The notes: generated by a model from the letters alone, not told the origin. A stretch of 38,771 nt of DNA from Pseudanabaena sp. UBA1465 (GCA_002325645.1 DCSN01000206.1:1-38771), one strand, 5' to 3'; shown: positions 31,401 through 38,740, counted from the stretch's first letter. Numbers and translations are program-made.

Positions 31401-31449
31401 AGTTTATAAAAGAAGGTCAGCGCTTTGCGCCAACCTTCTTTTATAAACT
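31401..31449. terminator. proB terminator palindrome
   Basis: Perfect 17-bp arms (31401-31417 and 31433-31449) enclose the sequence CAGCGCTTTGCGCCA, which contains GCGC-TTT-GCGC and so continues the stem. The right arm covers the proB stop codon. Confidence 0.75.
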
Positions 31450-32586
31450 AACCAAGTTATCTCGATGAATTACGGTTTCTTCACCGTCAAAGCCTAATAG
31501 TTTAGGAATGTCTTCTGATTGAGAACCGAGAATACGCAAAATATCACTGCTACTGTAATTGGAAATACCCCTAGCGATTTCTATGCCCTCGCGATCGCAT
31601 AGGCTTACGGATTCATTGGCTTCAAATTTACCTTCCACTTGAATAATTCCCGCAGGTAACAGCGATTTACCTTTGCGAATAACTGCATTGACGGCTCCAT
31701 CATCTAAAAAAAGCTTGCCGACAGGAACCATGCCATAGGCAATCCAGCGCTTCCGTGCATTAACTGTTTTGGGCTGAGCCGCAAATTGTGTGCCAAAATT
31801 CTCTCCATTGAGAATTGCCGCGATGCGATCGGGAAAAGAGCCTCGCGTAATTACTGTGCGAACCCCTGCCGCCGAAGCAATTCTCGCTGCATCTAATTTT
31901 GTGGTCATGCCGCCTGTTCCCCATTGCGTACCGCCACCTTGAGCGCCTAGTGCCTGTTTCTCGCCGATCGCCTGGCGGAGTTGGGGAAGTTCGGCATATT
32001 CCACAAACTCAATGGGCTGAGCATCGGGATTTTGACGCGGATCGTCGGAATAGAGGCGATCGACATCGGTTAAAAGGAATAACCAATCCGCCTCAATTAA
32101 ACTGGCGACTAGAGCCGATAATGTATCATTATCACCAAATTTCAATTCTTCGACCGCTACTGTGTCATTCTCATTCACAATTGGCACGACTCCCAATTCC
32201 AATAACTCATGGAAAGTCGCATGAACATTCATATAATGCTGACGTTGGATTAGGTTGGCGCGGGTTAAGAGAACTTGCGCGACGGGTTGTTGCAGTGAGC
32301 CAAAAAAGTCGTCATAAATCCGCATTAAGCGTCCTTGTCCTACGGCTGCAACGGCTTGCTTCTTAGAGATTTTGCGGGGACGTTGCTTTAGTCCTAATCG
32401 CCCGCAGCCAATACCCACCGCGCCAGAGGAAACTACAACCACACTGTGTCCTTCGCGTCGTAGATGGACGATCGCTTCTACTAATTTGGCGATCGTTGCT
32501 AACTGTAAATCTCCTGATTCGGGGTGACTCAGGCTAGATGTACCGATTTTGATGACAATAATTTGCGGCTGAATTTGCGGTTGCAT
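31441..32586 (-). CDS. proB: Glutamate 5-kinase with PUA domain
   Basis: ProB phosphorylates glutamate with ATP, the first step of proline synthesis. The amino-acid kinase domain (about 8-265) has VIKIGTSSLSHPESG, VVSSGAVGIGCGRLGL, PIVNENDTVAVEELKFGDND (substrate and feedback site) and GTGGMTTKLDAARIA. The C-terminal PUA domain (about 280-370: VGKLFLDDGAVNAVIRKGKS, LLPAGIIQVEG) is typical of full-length bacterial ProB. The 381-residue length is slightly above average. It starts at the ATG at 32586 and is separated from the upstream phosphodiesterase gene by a hairpin, so it is probably transcribed on its own. Confidence 0.96.
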   Translation of the reverse strand: MQPQIQPQIIVIKIGTSSLSHPESGDLQLATIAKLVEAIVHLRREGHSVVVVSSGAVGIGCGRLGLKQRPRKISKKQAVAAVGQGRLMRIYDDFFGSLQQPVAQVLLTRANLIQRQHYMNVHATFHELLELGVVPIVNENDTVAVEELKFGDNDTLSALVASLIEADWLFLLTDVDRLYSDDPRQNPDAQPIEFVEYAELPQLRQAIGEKQALGAQGGGTQWGTGGMTTKLDAARIASAAGVRTVITRGSFPDRIAAILNGENFGTQFAAQPKTVNARKRWIAYGMVPVGKLFLDDGAVNAVIRKGKSLLPAGIIQVEGKFEANESVSLCDREGIEIARGISNYSSSDILRILGSQSEDIPKLLGFDGEETVIHRDNLVSL

Positions 32587-32598
32587 TTTCTCTAAAAT

Positions 32599-32638
32599 AT
32601 GATAAGAGATTGGCTCTACAGAACCAATCTCTTATCAT
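32599..32638. terminator. Hairpin between the CpdA-like gene and proB
   Basis: Perfect 15-bp arms (32599-32613 and 32624-32638) with a ten-base loop lie after the phosphodiesterase stop codon (on the minus strand) and just ahead of the proB start, so it may terminate the first and also lie in the proB leader. A TACAGCGCTTTGCG repeat end abuts it (32638-32651). Confidence 0.65.
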
Positions 32639-32652
32639 ACAGCGCTTTGCGG

Positions 32653-33477
32653 CTAATATCCTACTGCTGCTAGATCGGGTTGAAAACTGCCAACTTTGAG
32701 ACGGTGGACTTCTGTTTCCATTGTGCCATTAGGATAAAGACGTAAATGACGGAAACCCGCAGATTGACTATCGATTTGGAACTTATGATTTTTAGGCTGA
32801 AACTGAACACAGGTGGAAGGTGCGACTAGACAGCGCACTGAGTTATGAGGTGTTTCATAGATTTGATCAAATTCCTGATGAGCATGACCATTCAGGACAA
32901 CTTCTATTTGAGGATGCCGATCGCAGATTTCCCAAAATTCATCCTGATTTTCTAGACAAATATGATCAATCCACTGCGAACCAAGGGTTACAGCAGGATG
33001 GTGAAAGGCAATTAAAGTTGGGCGATCGGGATAAGCATTCAAGTTATTTTCTAAATATGATAATTCTGCACCTGACAAATAGCCATGCACTGCCCCTTCA
33101 ACAGCAGAATTAAGTAACAAAATTCTCCATTTGCCAACATCTAGCGATCGGCTGAGATGCACATAGTTACTGGGTAGATAGACTTTCATGAGTGGTAAAT
33201 CGTCATGATTACCCGCTAAGCAATAGGAATGAATTCTAAAGTCATTTAGCGATTTAGCCAATCGCTCATAGGAATCAACACTACAATCCTGCGTTAAGTC
33301 TCCTGTTAAAAGCATTAAGTCAATTTGAGGCAAAGTTCTTTTGACCTGACTTAATACTTCTTGAAAAGAAAATTCAGTTTTAATCCCTACCAAAGAACGT
33401 TCTATATCTGCAAACAGATGAAGATCCGTTAACTGTGCAATAGAAACAAAACCACTATAATTTGTGATGCCTTGCAT
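32653..33477 (-). CDS. cpdA: CpdA/Icc-like cyclic nucleotide phosphodiesterase
   Basis: This calcineurin-type metallophosphoesterase of 274 residues resembles E. coli CpdA, which hydrolyses 3',5'-cAMP. The two-metal site is complete: Asp18 and His20 in QLTDLHLF, Asp60 in LLTGDLTQD, Asn90 and His91 in AGNHDDLP, a histidine in AFHHPAVTLG, and NGHAHQEF with two more. No signal peptide is seen, so it acts in the cytoplasm. A perfect CRP-type palindrome lies 279 bp upstream in the shared divergent region, which would suit feedback control of cAMP. Other substrates of this large superfamily (phospholipids, cyclic AMP-like nucleotides) cannot be excluded. Confidence 0.85.
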   Translation of the reverse strand: MQGITNYSGFVSIAQLTDLHLFADIERSLVGIKTEFSFQEVLSQVKRTLPQIDLMLLTGDLTQDCSVDSYERLAKSLNDFRIHSYCLAGNHDDLPLMKVYLPSNYVHLSRSLDVGKWRILLLNSAVEGAVHGYLSGAELSYLENNLNAYPDRPTLIAFHHPAVTLGSQWIDHICLENQDEFWEICDRHPQIEVVLNGHAHQEFDQIYETPHNSVRCLVAPSTCVQFQPKNHKFQIDSQSAGFRHLRLYPNGTMETEVHRLKVGSFQPDLAAVGY

Positions 33478-33529
33478 ACTAACTAGGCCTGTATAAATAA
33501 GCTTTAAGTAGCAACTATCTGTTTTTATC

Positions 33530-33619
33530 TATAGCATTTCTAAATCATTTGCAGATTTCTGGTTTGTGGAAGCCCACGCCTTCGGGGTGCGCTTCCACAA
33601 ACCATTTAGGATTGCTATA
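33530..33619. mobile_element. 90-bp MITE-like element with TATAGCA ends
   Basis: Its ends, TATAGCATTTCTAAAT (33530) and ATTTAGGATTGCTATA (ending 33619), are imperfect inverted repeats (three internal mismatches). Inside lies a hairpin GGTTTGTGGAAGC/GCTTCCACAAACC with a C-rich centre CCACGCCTTCGGGGTGC. There is no coding capacity. This is the form of small non-autonomous elements common in cyanobacteria; a TA flank at both ends may be a target duplication. A half-copy of the end (ACTATAGCAACCGCTAGG) occurs at 6525-6542. Confidence 0.7.
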
Positions 33620-33755
33620 TGTCTACTGAGACTGTTCAGCCCATTGAACAGTGATTCAGATTTGCGCTCGACTTTTATTTCTATAAATATTCTTATAAAT
33701 ATAGTCAGAAAGCTTGTGTCCAACTATTAACTTATGATAGCTGTAATTAAGATGA

Positions 33756-33771
33756 TGTGATTTGTATCACA
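33756..33771. promoter_or_regulatory. Perfect CRP/SyCRP1-type operator TGTGA-N6-TCACA
   Basis: TGTGATTTGTATCACA matches the cAMP receptor protein consensus at every fixed position. It lies 78 bp upstream of the HD gene ATG and 279 bp upstream of the CpdA-like gene. Cyanobacterial SyCRP1 uses this same consensus. That one neighbour is a likely cAMP phosphodiesterase supports a real site, but binding is inferred. Confidence 0.65.
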
Positions 33772-33795
33772 GTCTGTCTCGAATTACAGCTAAAA

Positions 33796-33825
33796 TCCAG
33801 AGAAACTTTTAAAAGTTTCTCTGGA
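33796..33825. repeat. 30-bp perfect palindrome upstream of the HD gene
   Basis: TCCAGAGAAACTTTT (33796-33810) is the exact reverse complement of 33811-33825. It sits between the CRP-type site and the ATG, in the leader or core promoter of the HD gene. Its position rules out a terminator for an upstream gene, since that gene is divergent; an attenuator, operator or repeat are all possible. Confidence 0.6.
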
Positions 33826-33848
33826 CTACTTTAATCAATGGGCTATAT

Positions 33849-35072
33849 ATGAATTCTCTGCCTTTAGGCAAGTCTCGCACTTATCATGACCCAATTCATG
33901 GCGCAATTACTCTTGATGGTTGCGATCGCGCTGAGGCGTTATTAATTCAACTAATTGATACACCTGAGTTTCAGCGATTAAGGCGAATTCATCAACTGGA
34001 TATTGCTTACTTTACGTTTCATGGAGCCGAGGGTTCAAGGTTTACGCATTCTCTGGGCGTAATGTCCTTAACCCGTCGTGCTTTTCAGGCGATCGCTACT
34101 AAATATCCCTATCTAGAAACTCATCGCACAGTAGTTTTAGTGGCGGCTTTATTGCATGATCTGGGGCATGGAGCCTATAGCCATGCTTCCGAAGAAATTT
34201 TTGGCAGCAATCATGAAATCTGGACTTTGCGATTATTAAAGTTCGGTAAAATTGCGGATGTTCTCAATAGTTTTTCGCCAAATTTAATTAATGATTTAGA
34301 AAAAGTATTCACGAAAAAATATTCATTGCCTTTTGTTTATCAATTAATTTCTAGTCAAATTGATTGCGATCGCCTTGATTATTTGGAACGCGATAGTTAT
34401 TTTACGGGGGCAAAATATGGACAGCTAGATCTGGATCGCATTTTATTAGCGCTCAGGTTTGATCCTATTTCTCAAAATTTAGTGATTGGACGTAAGGGAA
34501 TCGTCGCGATCGAGCATTATTTAACAGTGCGCTACTTTATGTATTTACAGGTTTATAATCATGCGAAAAATTTAGCCGCAAGGTTTGGATTAGAACAGAT
34601 TTTTAGTAGGGCTAAAAAATTAATCTTGACTGATCAAATCTTTGCCGATCGCACGATTACGGCTTGGCTAACGCAAGATCCACAAACCCTAACTTGTGAA
34701 GAATATCTTGCCTCCGATGATATTGTCTTTGCCTATCACATTCATCGATGGCGCGATAGTGAGGATGTGATTCTCGCGGATTTGTGTCGCAGGTTTCTAG
34801 ATCGCGATTTATTTCATGCTACTGAGATTTCCCATTTTGATGATATTCAGCAACAGGAACAACTCGATATTTGGTACGCAAAATTGCAAGCACAAGGACT
34901 AGAGCCTAAATACTATTGTGGGATTCGCGTATCTCGCACAAAAGGCTATAGTATTTACCGTCAAGGTATCAATATTCAAACAGAGCAAGGCTTGCAGGAT
35001 ATTGCTAAACTTTCGCCCCTAGTGCAAGCGATCGCGCATCCGATTCAAAGAGCATGGCTGGTGCATCCATAA
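33849..35072 (+). CDS. HD-domain phosphohydrolase (SAMHD1/dGTPase-like)
   Basis: The protein has 407 residues. The motif set H...HD...D is complete: SRFTHSLGVM (His67), LLHDLGHGAYSH (His103, Asp104, His107) and SQIDCDRLDYLERDSYFTGA with the distal Asp. The N-terminal YHDPIHGAITLDG and PEFQRLRRIHQLDIAYFTFH are typical of the SAMHD1/YwfO branch, which includes dNTP triphosphohydrolases. A role in nucleotide pool control is therefore likely, though some relatives have other phosphoesterase activities. A CRP-type site and palindrome precede it. No strong ribosome site is visible before the ATG. Confidence 0.88.
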   Translation: MNSLPLGKSRTYHDPIHGAITLDGCDRAEALLIQLIDTPEFQRLRRIHQLDIAYFTFHGAEGSRFTHSLGVMSLTRRAFQAIATKYPYLETHRTVVLVAALLHDLGHGAYSHASEEIFGSNHEIWTLRLLKFGKIADVLNSFSPNLINDLEKVFTKKYSLPFVYQLISSQIDCDRLDYLERDSYFTGAKYGQLDLDRILLALRFDPISQNLVIGRKGIVAIEHYLTVRYFMYLQVYNHAKNLAARFGLEQIFSRAKKLILTDQIFADRTITAWLTQDPQTLTCEEYLASDDIVFAYHIHRWRDSEDVILADLCRRFLDRDLFHATEISHFDDIQQQEQLDIWYAKLQAQGLEPKYYCGIRVSRTKGYSIYRQGINIQTEQGLQDIAKLSPLVQAIAHPIQRAWLVHP

Positions 35073-35100
35073 ACAAGGGGCTTAAGCCCCTTGTTTATGG
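35067..35100. terminator. 34-bp perfect palindrome between the HD and OYE genes
   Basis: The sequence is fully self-complementary and carries the HD stop codon. Its core AAGGGGCTTAAGCCCCTT is the same as at 13037-13056. It can terminate both converging genes. Confidence 0.8.
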
Positions 35101-35106
35101 ATGAAA

Positions 35107-36195
35107 TTAGGCTTGCCAAGTGGGATAGTCGGTGTAACCCTTTTCATCTCCACCGTAGAAGGTGTTGCGATCGGGCTTATTTAATGGTGCATTTGCCGCA
35201 AAACGTTCTACTAGGTCAGGATTAGCGATGTAGAGACGACCAAAGGCAACCAGATCGGCAGCACCTGAGGCGATCGCCTGATTACCAGTCTCCAAGCTAT
35301 AACCACCCGCAGTAATAATCGTGCCATTGTAAATTGGGCGGAAGAAATCTGCACCAAGATCGGGCTGATCTTCGGCACAGCCGAATCCTTCGACTCTAGG
35401 GGCAACCAAATGCAAATAAGCAAGTTTAAAGCGATTCAGTTCTTTCACCGCATAGCCAAAGATTGCCGCCCGATTGGAATCATACATACTGTTGAATGTG
35501 CCACTAGGAGAGAGTCTCACCCCTACGCGATCGCCACCCCATACATCCACAACGGCTGCGGTTACTTCCAATAATAGACGAGCGCGATTTTCTACGGAGC
35601 CGCCATAGCTATCGGTGCGATGATTGGAATTATCTTGCAAAAATTGATCGAGTAGATAGCCATTAGCGCTGTGAATTTCGACACCATCAAAGCCAGCTTC
35701 GAGGGCATTTTTTGCGCCAATGCGATATTGTTCAATGATTTGAGGGATTTCTTCTAGTTCCAAGGCGCGAGGCGTGACATAGGGTTTCATCCCTGTATAG
35801 GTTGCGGCTTCACCTTCGGGCGCGATCGCTGATGGCGCAACGGGCAATTTACCATCGGGTTGTAAATCTGGATGGGAGATTCTGCCAACGTGCCAAAGTT
35901 GCAAAAATATTTTGCCGCCCTTGGCGTGAACTGCATCTGTAACCAGTTTCCAACCCGCAACCTGTTCAGCAGAATAAATTCCAGGGGTGTTGGGATAGCC
36001 TAAACCTTCGGGACAAACCTGTGTTGCTTCCGTAATTAATAATCCTGCTGAAGCTCTTTGCTCATAATGCAAAGCAATCAATGGGGTAGGAACATTACCA
36101 GCCGCCGCCCGATTGCGGGTTAAGGGAGCCATCACAATCCGATTGGGCAATGTATAGCGACCGAGTTTGACTGGAGAGAGAAGAGAATCATTCAT
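35107..36195 (-). CDS. Old yellow enzyme family NAD(P)H:flavin oxidoreductase
   Basis: The 362-residue TIM-barrel FMN enzyme reduces activated alkenes such as unsaturated ketones and aldehydes, or nitro compounds. Motifs are RIVMAPLTRNRAAAGNVP, LWHVGRISHPDLQPDG, VEIHSANGYLLDQFLQD (the H-x-x-N substrate pair), NSNHRTDSYGGSVENRARLL and VAFGRLYIANPDLVERFAAN (FMN phosphate site). It belongs to the classical NemA/YqjM-like group and is probably part of electrophile or oxidative stress defence. It lies 35 bp after the carbonic anhydrase gene in the same direction, so the two may form an operon. Confidence 0.94.
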   Translation of the reverse strand: MNDSLLSPVKLGRYTLPNRIVMAPLTRNRAAAGNVPTPLIALHYEQRASAGLLITEATQVCPEGLGYPNTPGIYSAEQVAGWKLVTDAVHAKGGKIFLQLWHVGRISHPDLQPDGKLPVAPSAIAPEGEAATYTGMKPYVTPRALELEEIPQIIEQYRIGAKNALEAGFDGVEIHSANGYLLDQFLQDNSNHRTDSYGGSVENRARLLLEVTAAVVDVWGGDRVGVRLSPSGTFNSMYDSNRAAIFGYAVKELNRFKLAYLHLVAPRVEGFGCAEDQPDLGADFFRPIYNGTIITAGGYSLETGNQAIASGAADLVAFGRLYIANPDLVERFAANAPLNKPDRNTFYGGDEKGYTDYPTWQA

Positions 36196-36230
36196 AGGGG
36201 TATCTATTATTTAGGATATTGAGAAAGTTT

Positions 36231-37025
36231 TTATTTAGCCGAACCGCGATAGATGCGATCGGCTTGTTCGGGAGATATCCATGATGGCAAGTCGCCGACA
36301 TTTTGAGCTTGCACCTGTGGCGCAATGGTTTGATATGCCGATGGAATTGGGGGCGCATCGGTATGTACAAAATGATCATTAGCGGCGCTAGTGGCATTGG
36401 CTAAAATAGTTTGGGGAACTTCAAAATCATCGGTTTCAGGATTATAGGCAAGTACCTCACCTGACTCAATGTCATAAATCCAGCCGTAGATCGACATCTT
36501 GTTTTGATGCAATTTCGAGCGAATGACGGGATAGGTTTTCAGATTCTCGATCTGTGTAACGACGTTCTCCGCCACCGTAATTGCCATTAGTTCTTCGCCC
36601 TTCATGTCGGCGTAGTTCTCTTGAATCAGGCGACGGGTTGATTCAGCGTGTTGCAACCATTCATAGACCAGAGGCATCTCAGTTCTGAGTTTTTCGAGCT
36701 TGAGTAAGCCCTTCATCGCGCCACAATTGGAATGTCCGCAAATAATTACCTGCTCAATGCCGAGGGCATGGATCGCATATTCGATCGCTGCACCTTCGCC
36801 ACCATTAGCAGCACCAAAGGGCGGTACTAAGTTTCCTGCATTGCGAATTACAAATAGCTCACCGACACCCGACTGGGTAATTAAATGCGGCACAATTCGC
36901 GAATCGGAGCAAGTGATGAATAATACGCGAGGTTTCTGTCCTTCGGCGAGTTGTTCAAAAATTTCTTGGTTAGCAGGGAAATAGGATGATTGAAACTTAT
37001 GTAAACCCTTTAGTAGCTTTCTCAT
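36231..37025 (-). CDS. Beta-class carbonic anhydrase (CcaA/IcfA-like)
   Basis: Interconverts CO2 and bicarbonate. The zinc site is complete: Cys39 and Asp41-Arg43 in TCSDSRIVPHLI, His98 and Cys101 in CGHSNCGAMKGL. RNAGNLVPPFGAANGGEGAA and AIEYAIHALGIEQVIICGHS are beta-CA signatures. At 264 residues it carries an extra C-terminal stretch (about 200-264, ending WISPEQADRIYRG), as in the carboxysomal enzyme CcaA, where the extension helps recruit it to the shell; this suggests but does not prove carboxysome targeting. The enzyme could also feed bicarbonate to the cyanase encoded 5 kb away. Confidence 0.92.
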   Translation of the reverse strand: MRKLLKGLHKFQSSYFPANQEIFEQLAEGQKPRVLFITCSDSRIVPHLITQSGVGELFVIRNAGNLVPPFGAANGGEGAAIEYAIHALGIEQVIICGHSNCGAMKGLLKLEKLRTEMPLVYEWLQHAESTRRLIQENYADMKGEELMAITVAENVVTQIENLKTYPVIRSKLHQNKMSIYGWIYDIESGEVLAYNPETDDFEVPQTILANATSAANDHFVHTDAPPIPSAYQTIAPQVQAQNVGDLPSWISPEQADRIYRGSAK

Positions 37026-37096
37026 ATACCAGTATTGACTCAGGATGCAGGAATCTATAGCTTTTTGATTGCTGATAAATTACCCATCGTCTAGTT

Positions 37097-37151
37097 TATA
37101 GCGCTTTGCACTCCAATTAAAAAAGCCTCGCTTCGCGAGGCTTTTTTAATT
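37097..37151. terminator. Terminator of the ABC-2 permease gene, with adjoining repeat end
   Basis: Perfect 17-bp arms (37115-37131 and 37135-37151) enclose a TTC loop; the stem GCCTCGC/GCGAGGC has A6/T6 flanks. Directly upstream, TATAGCGCTTTGCACTCC (37097-37114) is a variant of the dispersed TACAGCGCTTTGCGCTC repeat end. Confidence 0.82.
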
Positions 37152-37173
37152 AAAATTTAATTAAAATTTGAGG

Positions 37174-37971
37174 TCAAAACTGACGGCGGGCAAATATGAG
37201 AATTGCGATCGCTAAAACTAATAGCGCATAACTCAGGATATAAACACCATTACTAAACATATCGACTAAGCTCGGCAGAATATTATAAACTGCTTCGTTT
37301 TTGAGATTAGCCCGCGACAAATCGGGCAAGATCATATATAAAGTGCGGGTTACTGCTTGCAAACTAGGATTTTTAGAAATCTCGCCTAGTAATAATAAAT
37401 CACGACTAAAATTACCGATTATATAGGTGGCAAGGGTTAGTAATGAGGCAATTAATGAACCTGTAAAAGTTCCAAAAAAAATCGCGATCGCCCCTACAAG
37501 CATAATTTGCCAAAAGATAAAAAAGTTGGCGGTCAGAACGGCGGCAATCGGAATGGGAATTTGCTTAATTGTCATCAAGATAATAAAAATTAGGCTCATA
37601 ATTGATACGAGCGCCCCAACTACCGCCGACAAGCCCAGATGCTTACCGAGTACAAACTCGGAACGGTGCATGGGCTTAGCAATCAAAATAAAAATCGTGC
37701 GCTTATCGATTTCTTTATTGATCAAATTTGTGCCAACCAACACCGCCACAATTAAACTCACCACCTCGATCGCCGCGATACCAGTATCCACAATCATTTT
37801 TGCGGAGGAGTCATAGGAAAACTCTGGCAACATCAACATGGCTGATACCACAATCAAGGTATATAGCAAAGAGAGATAAAGCACCTGCTCGCGCACGGTT
37901 TCGCGAAAAACATTGGTGGCGATCGCCCAAATGCGACCTAAACTTAGACTTAGTTTCAGGCTAAAGTTCAT
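37174..37971 (-). CDS. ABC-2 type transporter permease
   Basis: The 265-residue protein has six likely transmembrane helices. The N-terminus RIWAIATNVFRETVREQVLY leads into LSLLYTLIVVSAMLML, then VVSLIVAVLVGTNLINKEID with KRTIFILIAKPMHRSEFVLG, the cytoplasmic loop characteristic of ABC-2 permeases (as in NosY/YhaP types). No ATPase gene is next to it in this window, so its partner must be upstream beyond cobH or elsewhere. The substrate is unknown. It is separated from cobH by a 61-bp palindrome, so a shared transcript is doubtful. Confidence 0.85.
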   Translation of the reverse strand: MNFSLKLSLSLGRIWAIATNVFRETVREQVLYLSLLYTLIVVSAMLMLPEFSYDSSAKMIVDTGIAAIEVVSLIVAVLVGTNLINKEIDKRTIFILIAKPMHRSEFVLGKHLGLSAVVGALVSIMSLIFIILMTIKQIPIPIAAVLTANFFIFWQIMLVGAIAIFFGTFTGSLIASLLTLATYIIGNFSRDLLLLGEISKNPSLQAVTRTLYMILPDLSRANLKNEAVYNILPSLVDMFSNGVYILSYALLVLAIAILIFARRQF

Positions 37972-38017
37972 CGCTCTCTAAAATCCTCGTAAGTCCTAAC
38001 ACGTTGAATTTTACTTT

Positions 38018-38119
38018 ACAGCGCAAAGCGCTGTCTTACTCTGATTACCGATCAAACGAACCAAAAGAAATTTTTTGAAAGTGTTGCGAAGCAACACTTT
38101 CAAAAAATTTCTTTTGGTT
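38018..38119. repeat. Palindromic MITE-like repeat, copy 2 (GTGTTGCGAAGCAACAC core)
   Basis: Arms 38059-38087 and 38091-38119 are exact 29-bp complements around a GAA loop. The left flank carries ACAGCGCAAAGCGCTGT (38018-38034) and CCGATCAAACGAACC. The latter matches, inverted, the right flank of copy 1 at 31297-31395, so both come from one repeat family in opposite orientation. It also lies where a cobH terminator would be. Confidence 0.72.
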
Positions 38120-38125
38120 TTGCAT

Positions 38126-38740
38126 CTACTTAGTTCCATAGGCTTGCCATGACAAGTTCACAAGGGCATTAAATATAGCTGCTGCCGCGATCGCATTGCC
38201 CTTGCGCCCATCAACCCGAATATGGGGGATTTGCGAATCACTCAAACGGGACTTAATCACATCAGTATCGATAAATCCCGCAGGCACACCGATCACCAAG
38301 GCAGGCTTAACATCTTCAAGCTCAATTAAATCAACCAATGTTACTAGGGCAGGTTGTGACTCACCAATCACAAATATTGCTTCGGGATAGCGCTTTGCTA
38401 AGGTTTCAATGCCCCAAGCAGCCTGAGTTTTACCCTTTTGTGGGCGAGTGATCGCGTCAACACCACAATAGATAGGATTCGCAAAAGTGTCACAGATTTT
38501 TGGGAAGATAGCTGCTTGCACAGTAGGGACATCTACGACAATGGTAGTGCGAGTAGCCAAAGCTGTGGCTCCAGCCTGTAGAGCCGACTCCGAAAATCTG
38601 ACTAGATGTTTATATTCAAAATCTGCGGTTGCATAAATTACTTGGCGCACAATTTCGTATTCAGATGGAGAGAAAGAATGTTCACCAATTTCTTGATCGA
38701 TGATTGCTAAACTTTGTGCATCGGTAATATGCCATTCCAT
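38126..38740 (-). CDS. cobH: Precorrin-8X methylmutase CobH/CbiC
   Basis: CobH moves the C-11 methyl group to C-12 of precorrin-8X to give hydrogenobyrinate (or cobyrinate in the anaerobic route) during cobalamin synthesis. The protein has 204 residues, normal for the family. Motifs are RQVIYATADFEYKHLVRFSE, TIVVDVPTVQAAIF, GKTQAAWGIETLA, PALVIGVPAGFIDT and the C-terminal IRVDGRKGNAIAAAAIFNAL. The family's catalytic histidine (His43 in Pseudomonas CobH) plausibly maps to the KHLVRF region, though I could not align it by eye. The start ATG is near the window edge, so upstream partners cannot be seen. Confidence 0.94.
   Translation of the reverse strand: MEWHITDAQSLAIIDQEIGEHSFSPSEYEIVRQVIYATADFEYKHLVRFSESALQAGATALATRTTIVVDVPTVQAAIFPKICDTFANPIYCGVDAITRPQKGKTQAAWGIETLAKRYPEAIFVIGESQPALVTLVDLIELEDVKPALVIGVPAGFIDTDVIKSRLSDSQIPHIRVDGRKGNAIAAAAIFNALVNLSWQAYGTK

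Larger units (their letters stand above)
33478..33848. other. 371-bp divergent control region between the CpdA-like and HD genes
   Basis: No gene fits here. In order it holds a MITE-like palindrome (33530-33619), a small hairpin CTGTTCA/TGAACAG (33632-33650), an AT-rich stretch, a perfect CRP-type operator (33756-33771) and a 30-bp palindrome (33796-33825) that ends 23 bp before the HD gene ATG. Confidence 0.7.

Noticed and set aside
30752..37025. A cyn operon of cyanase plus carbonic anhydrase
   Set aside because: The genes are 5 kb apart with opposite-strand and unrelated genes and several terminators between; only a functional link is possible.
37174..38740. ABC-2 permease as a cobalt or cobalamin transporter linked to cobH
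   Set aside because: A long palindromic repeat separates the genes, the permease type is not that of cobalt (ECF) or BtuC-like transporters, and no ATPase is adjacent.
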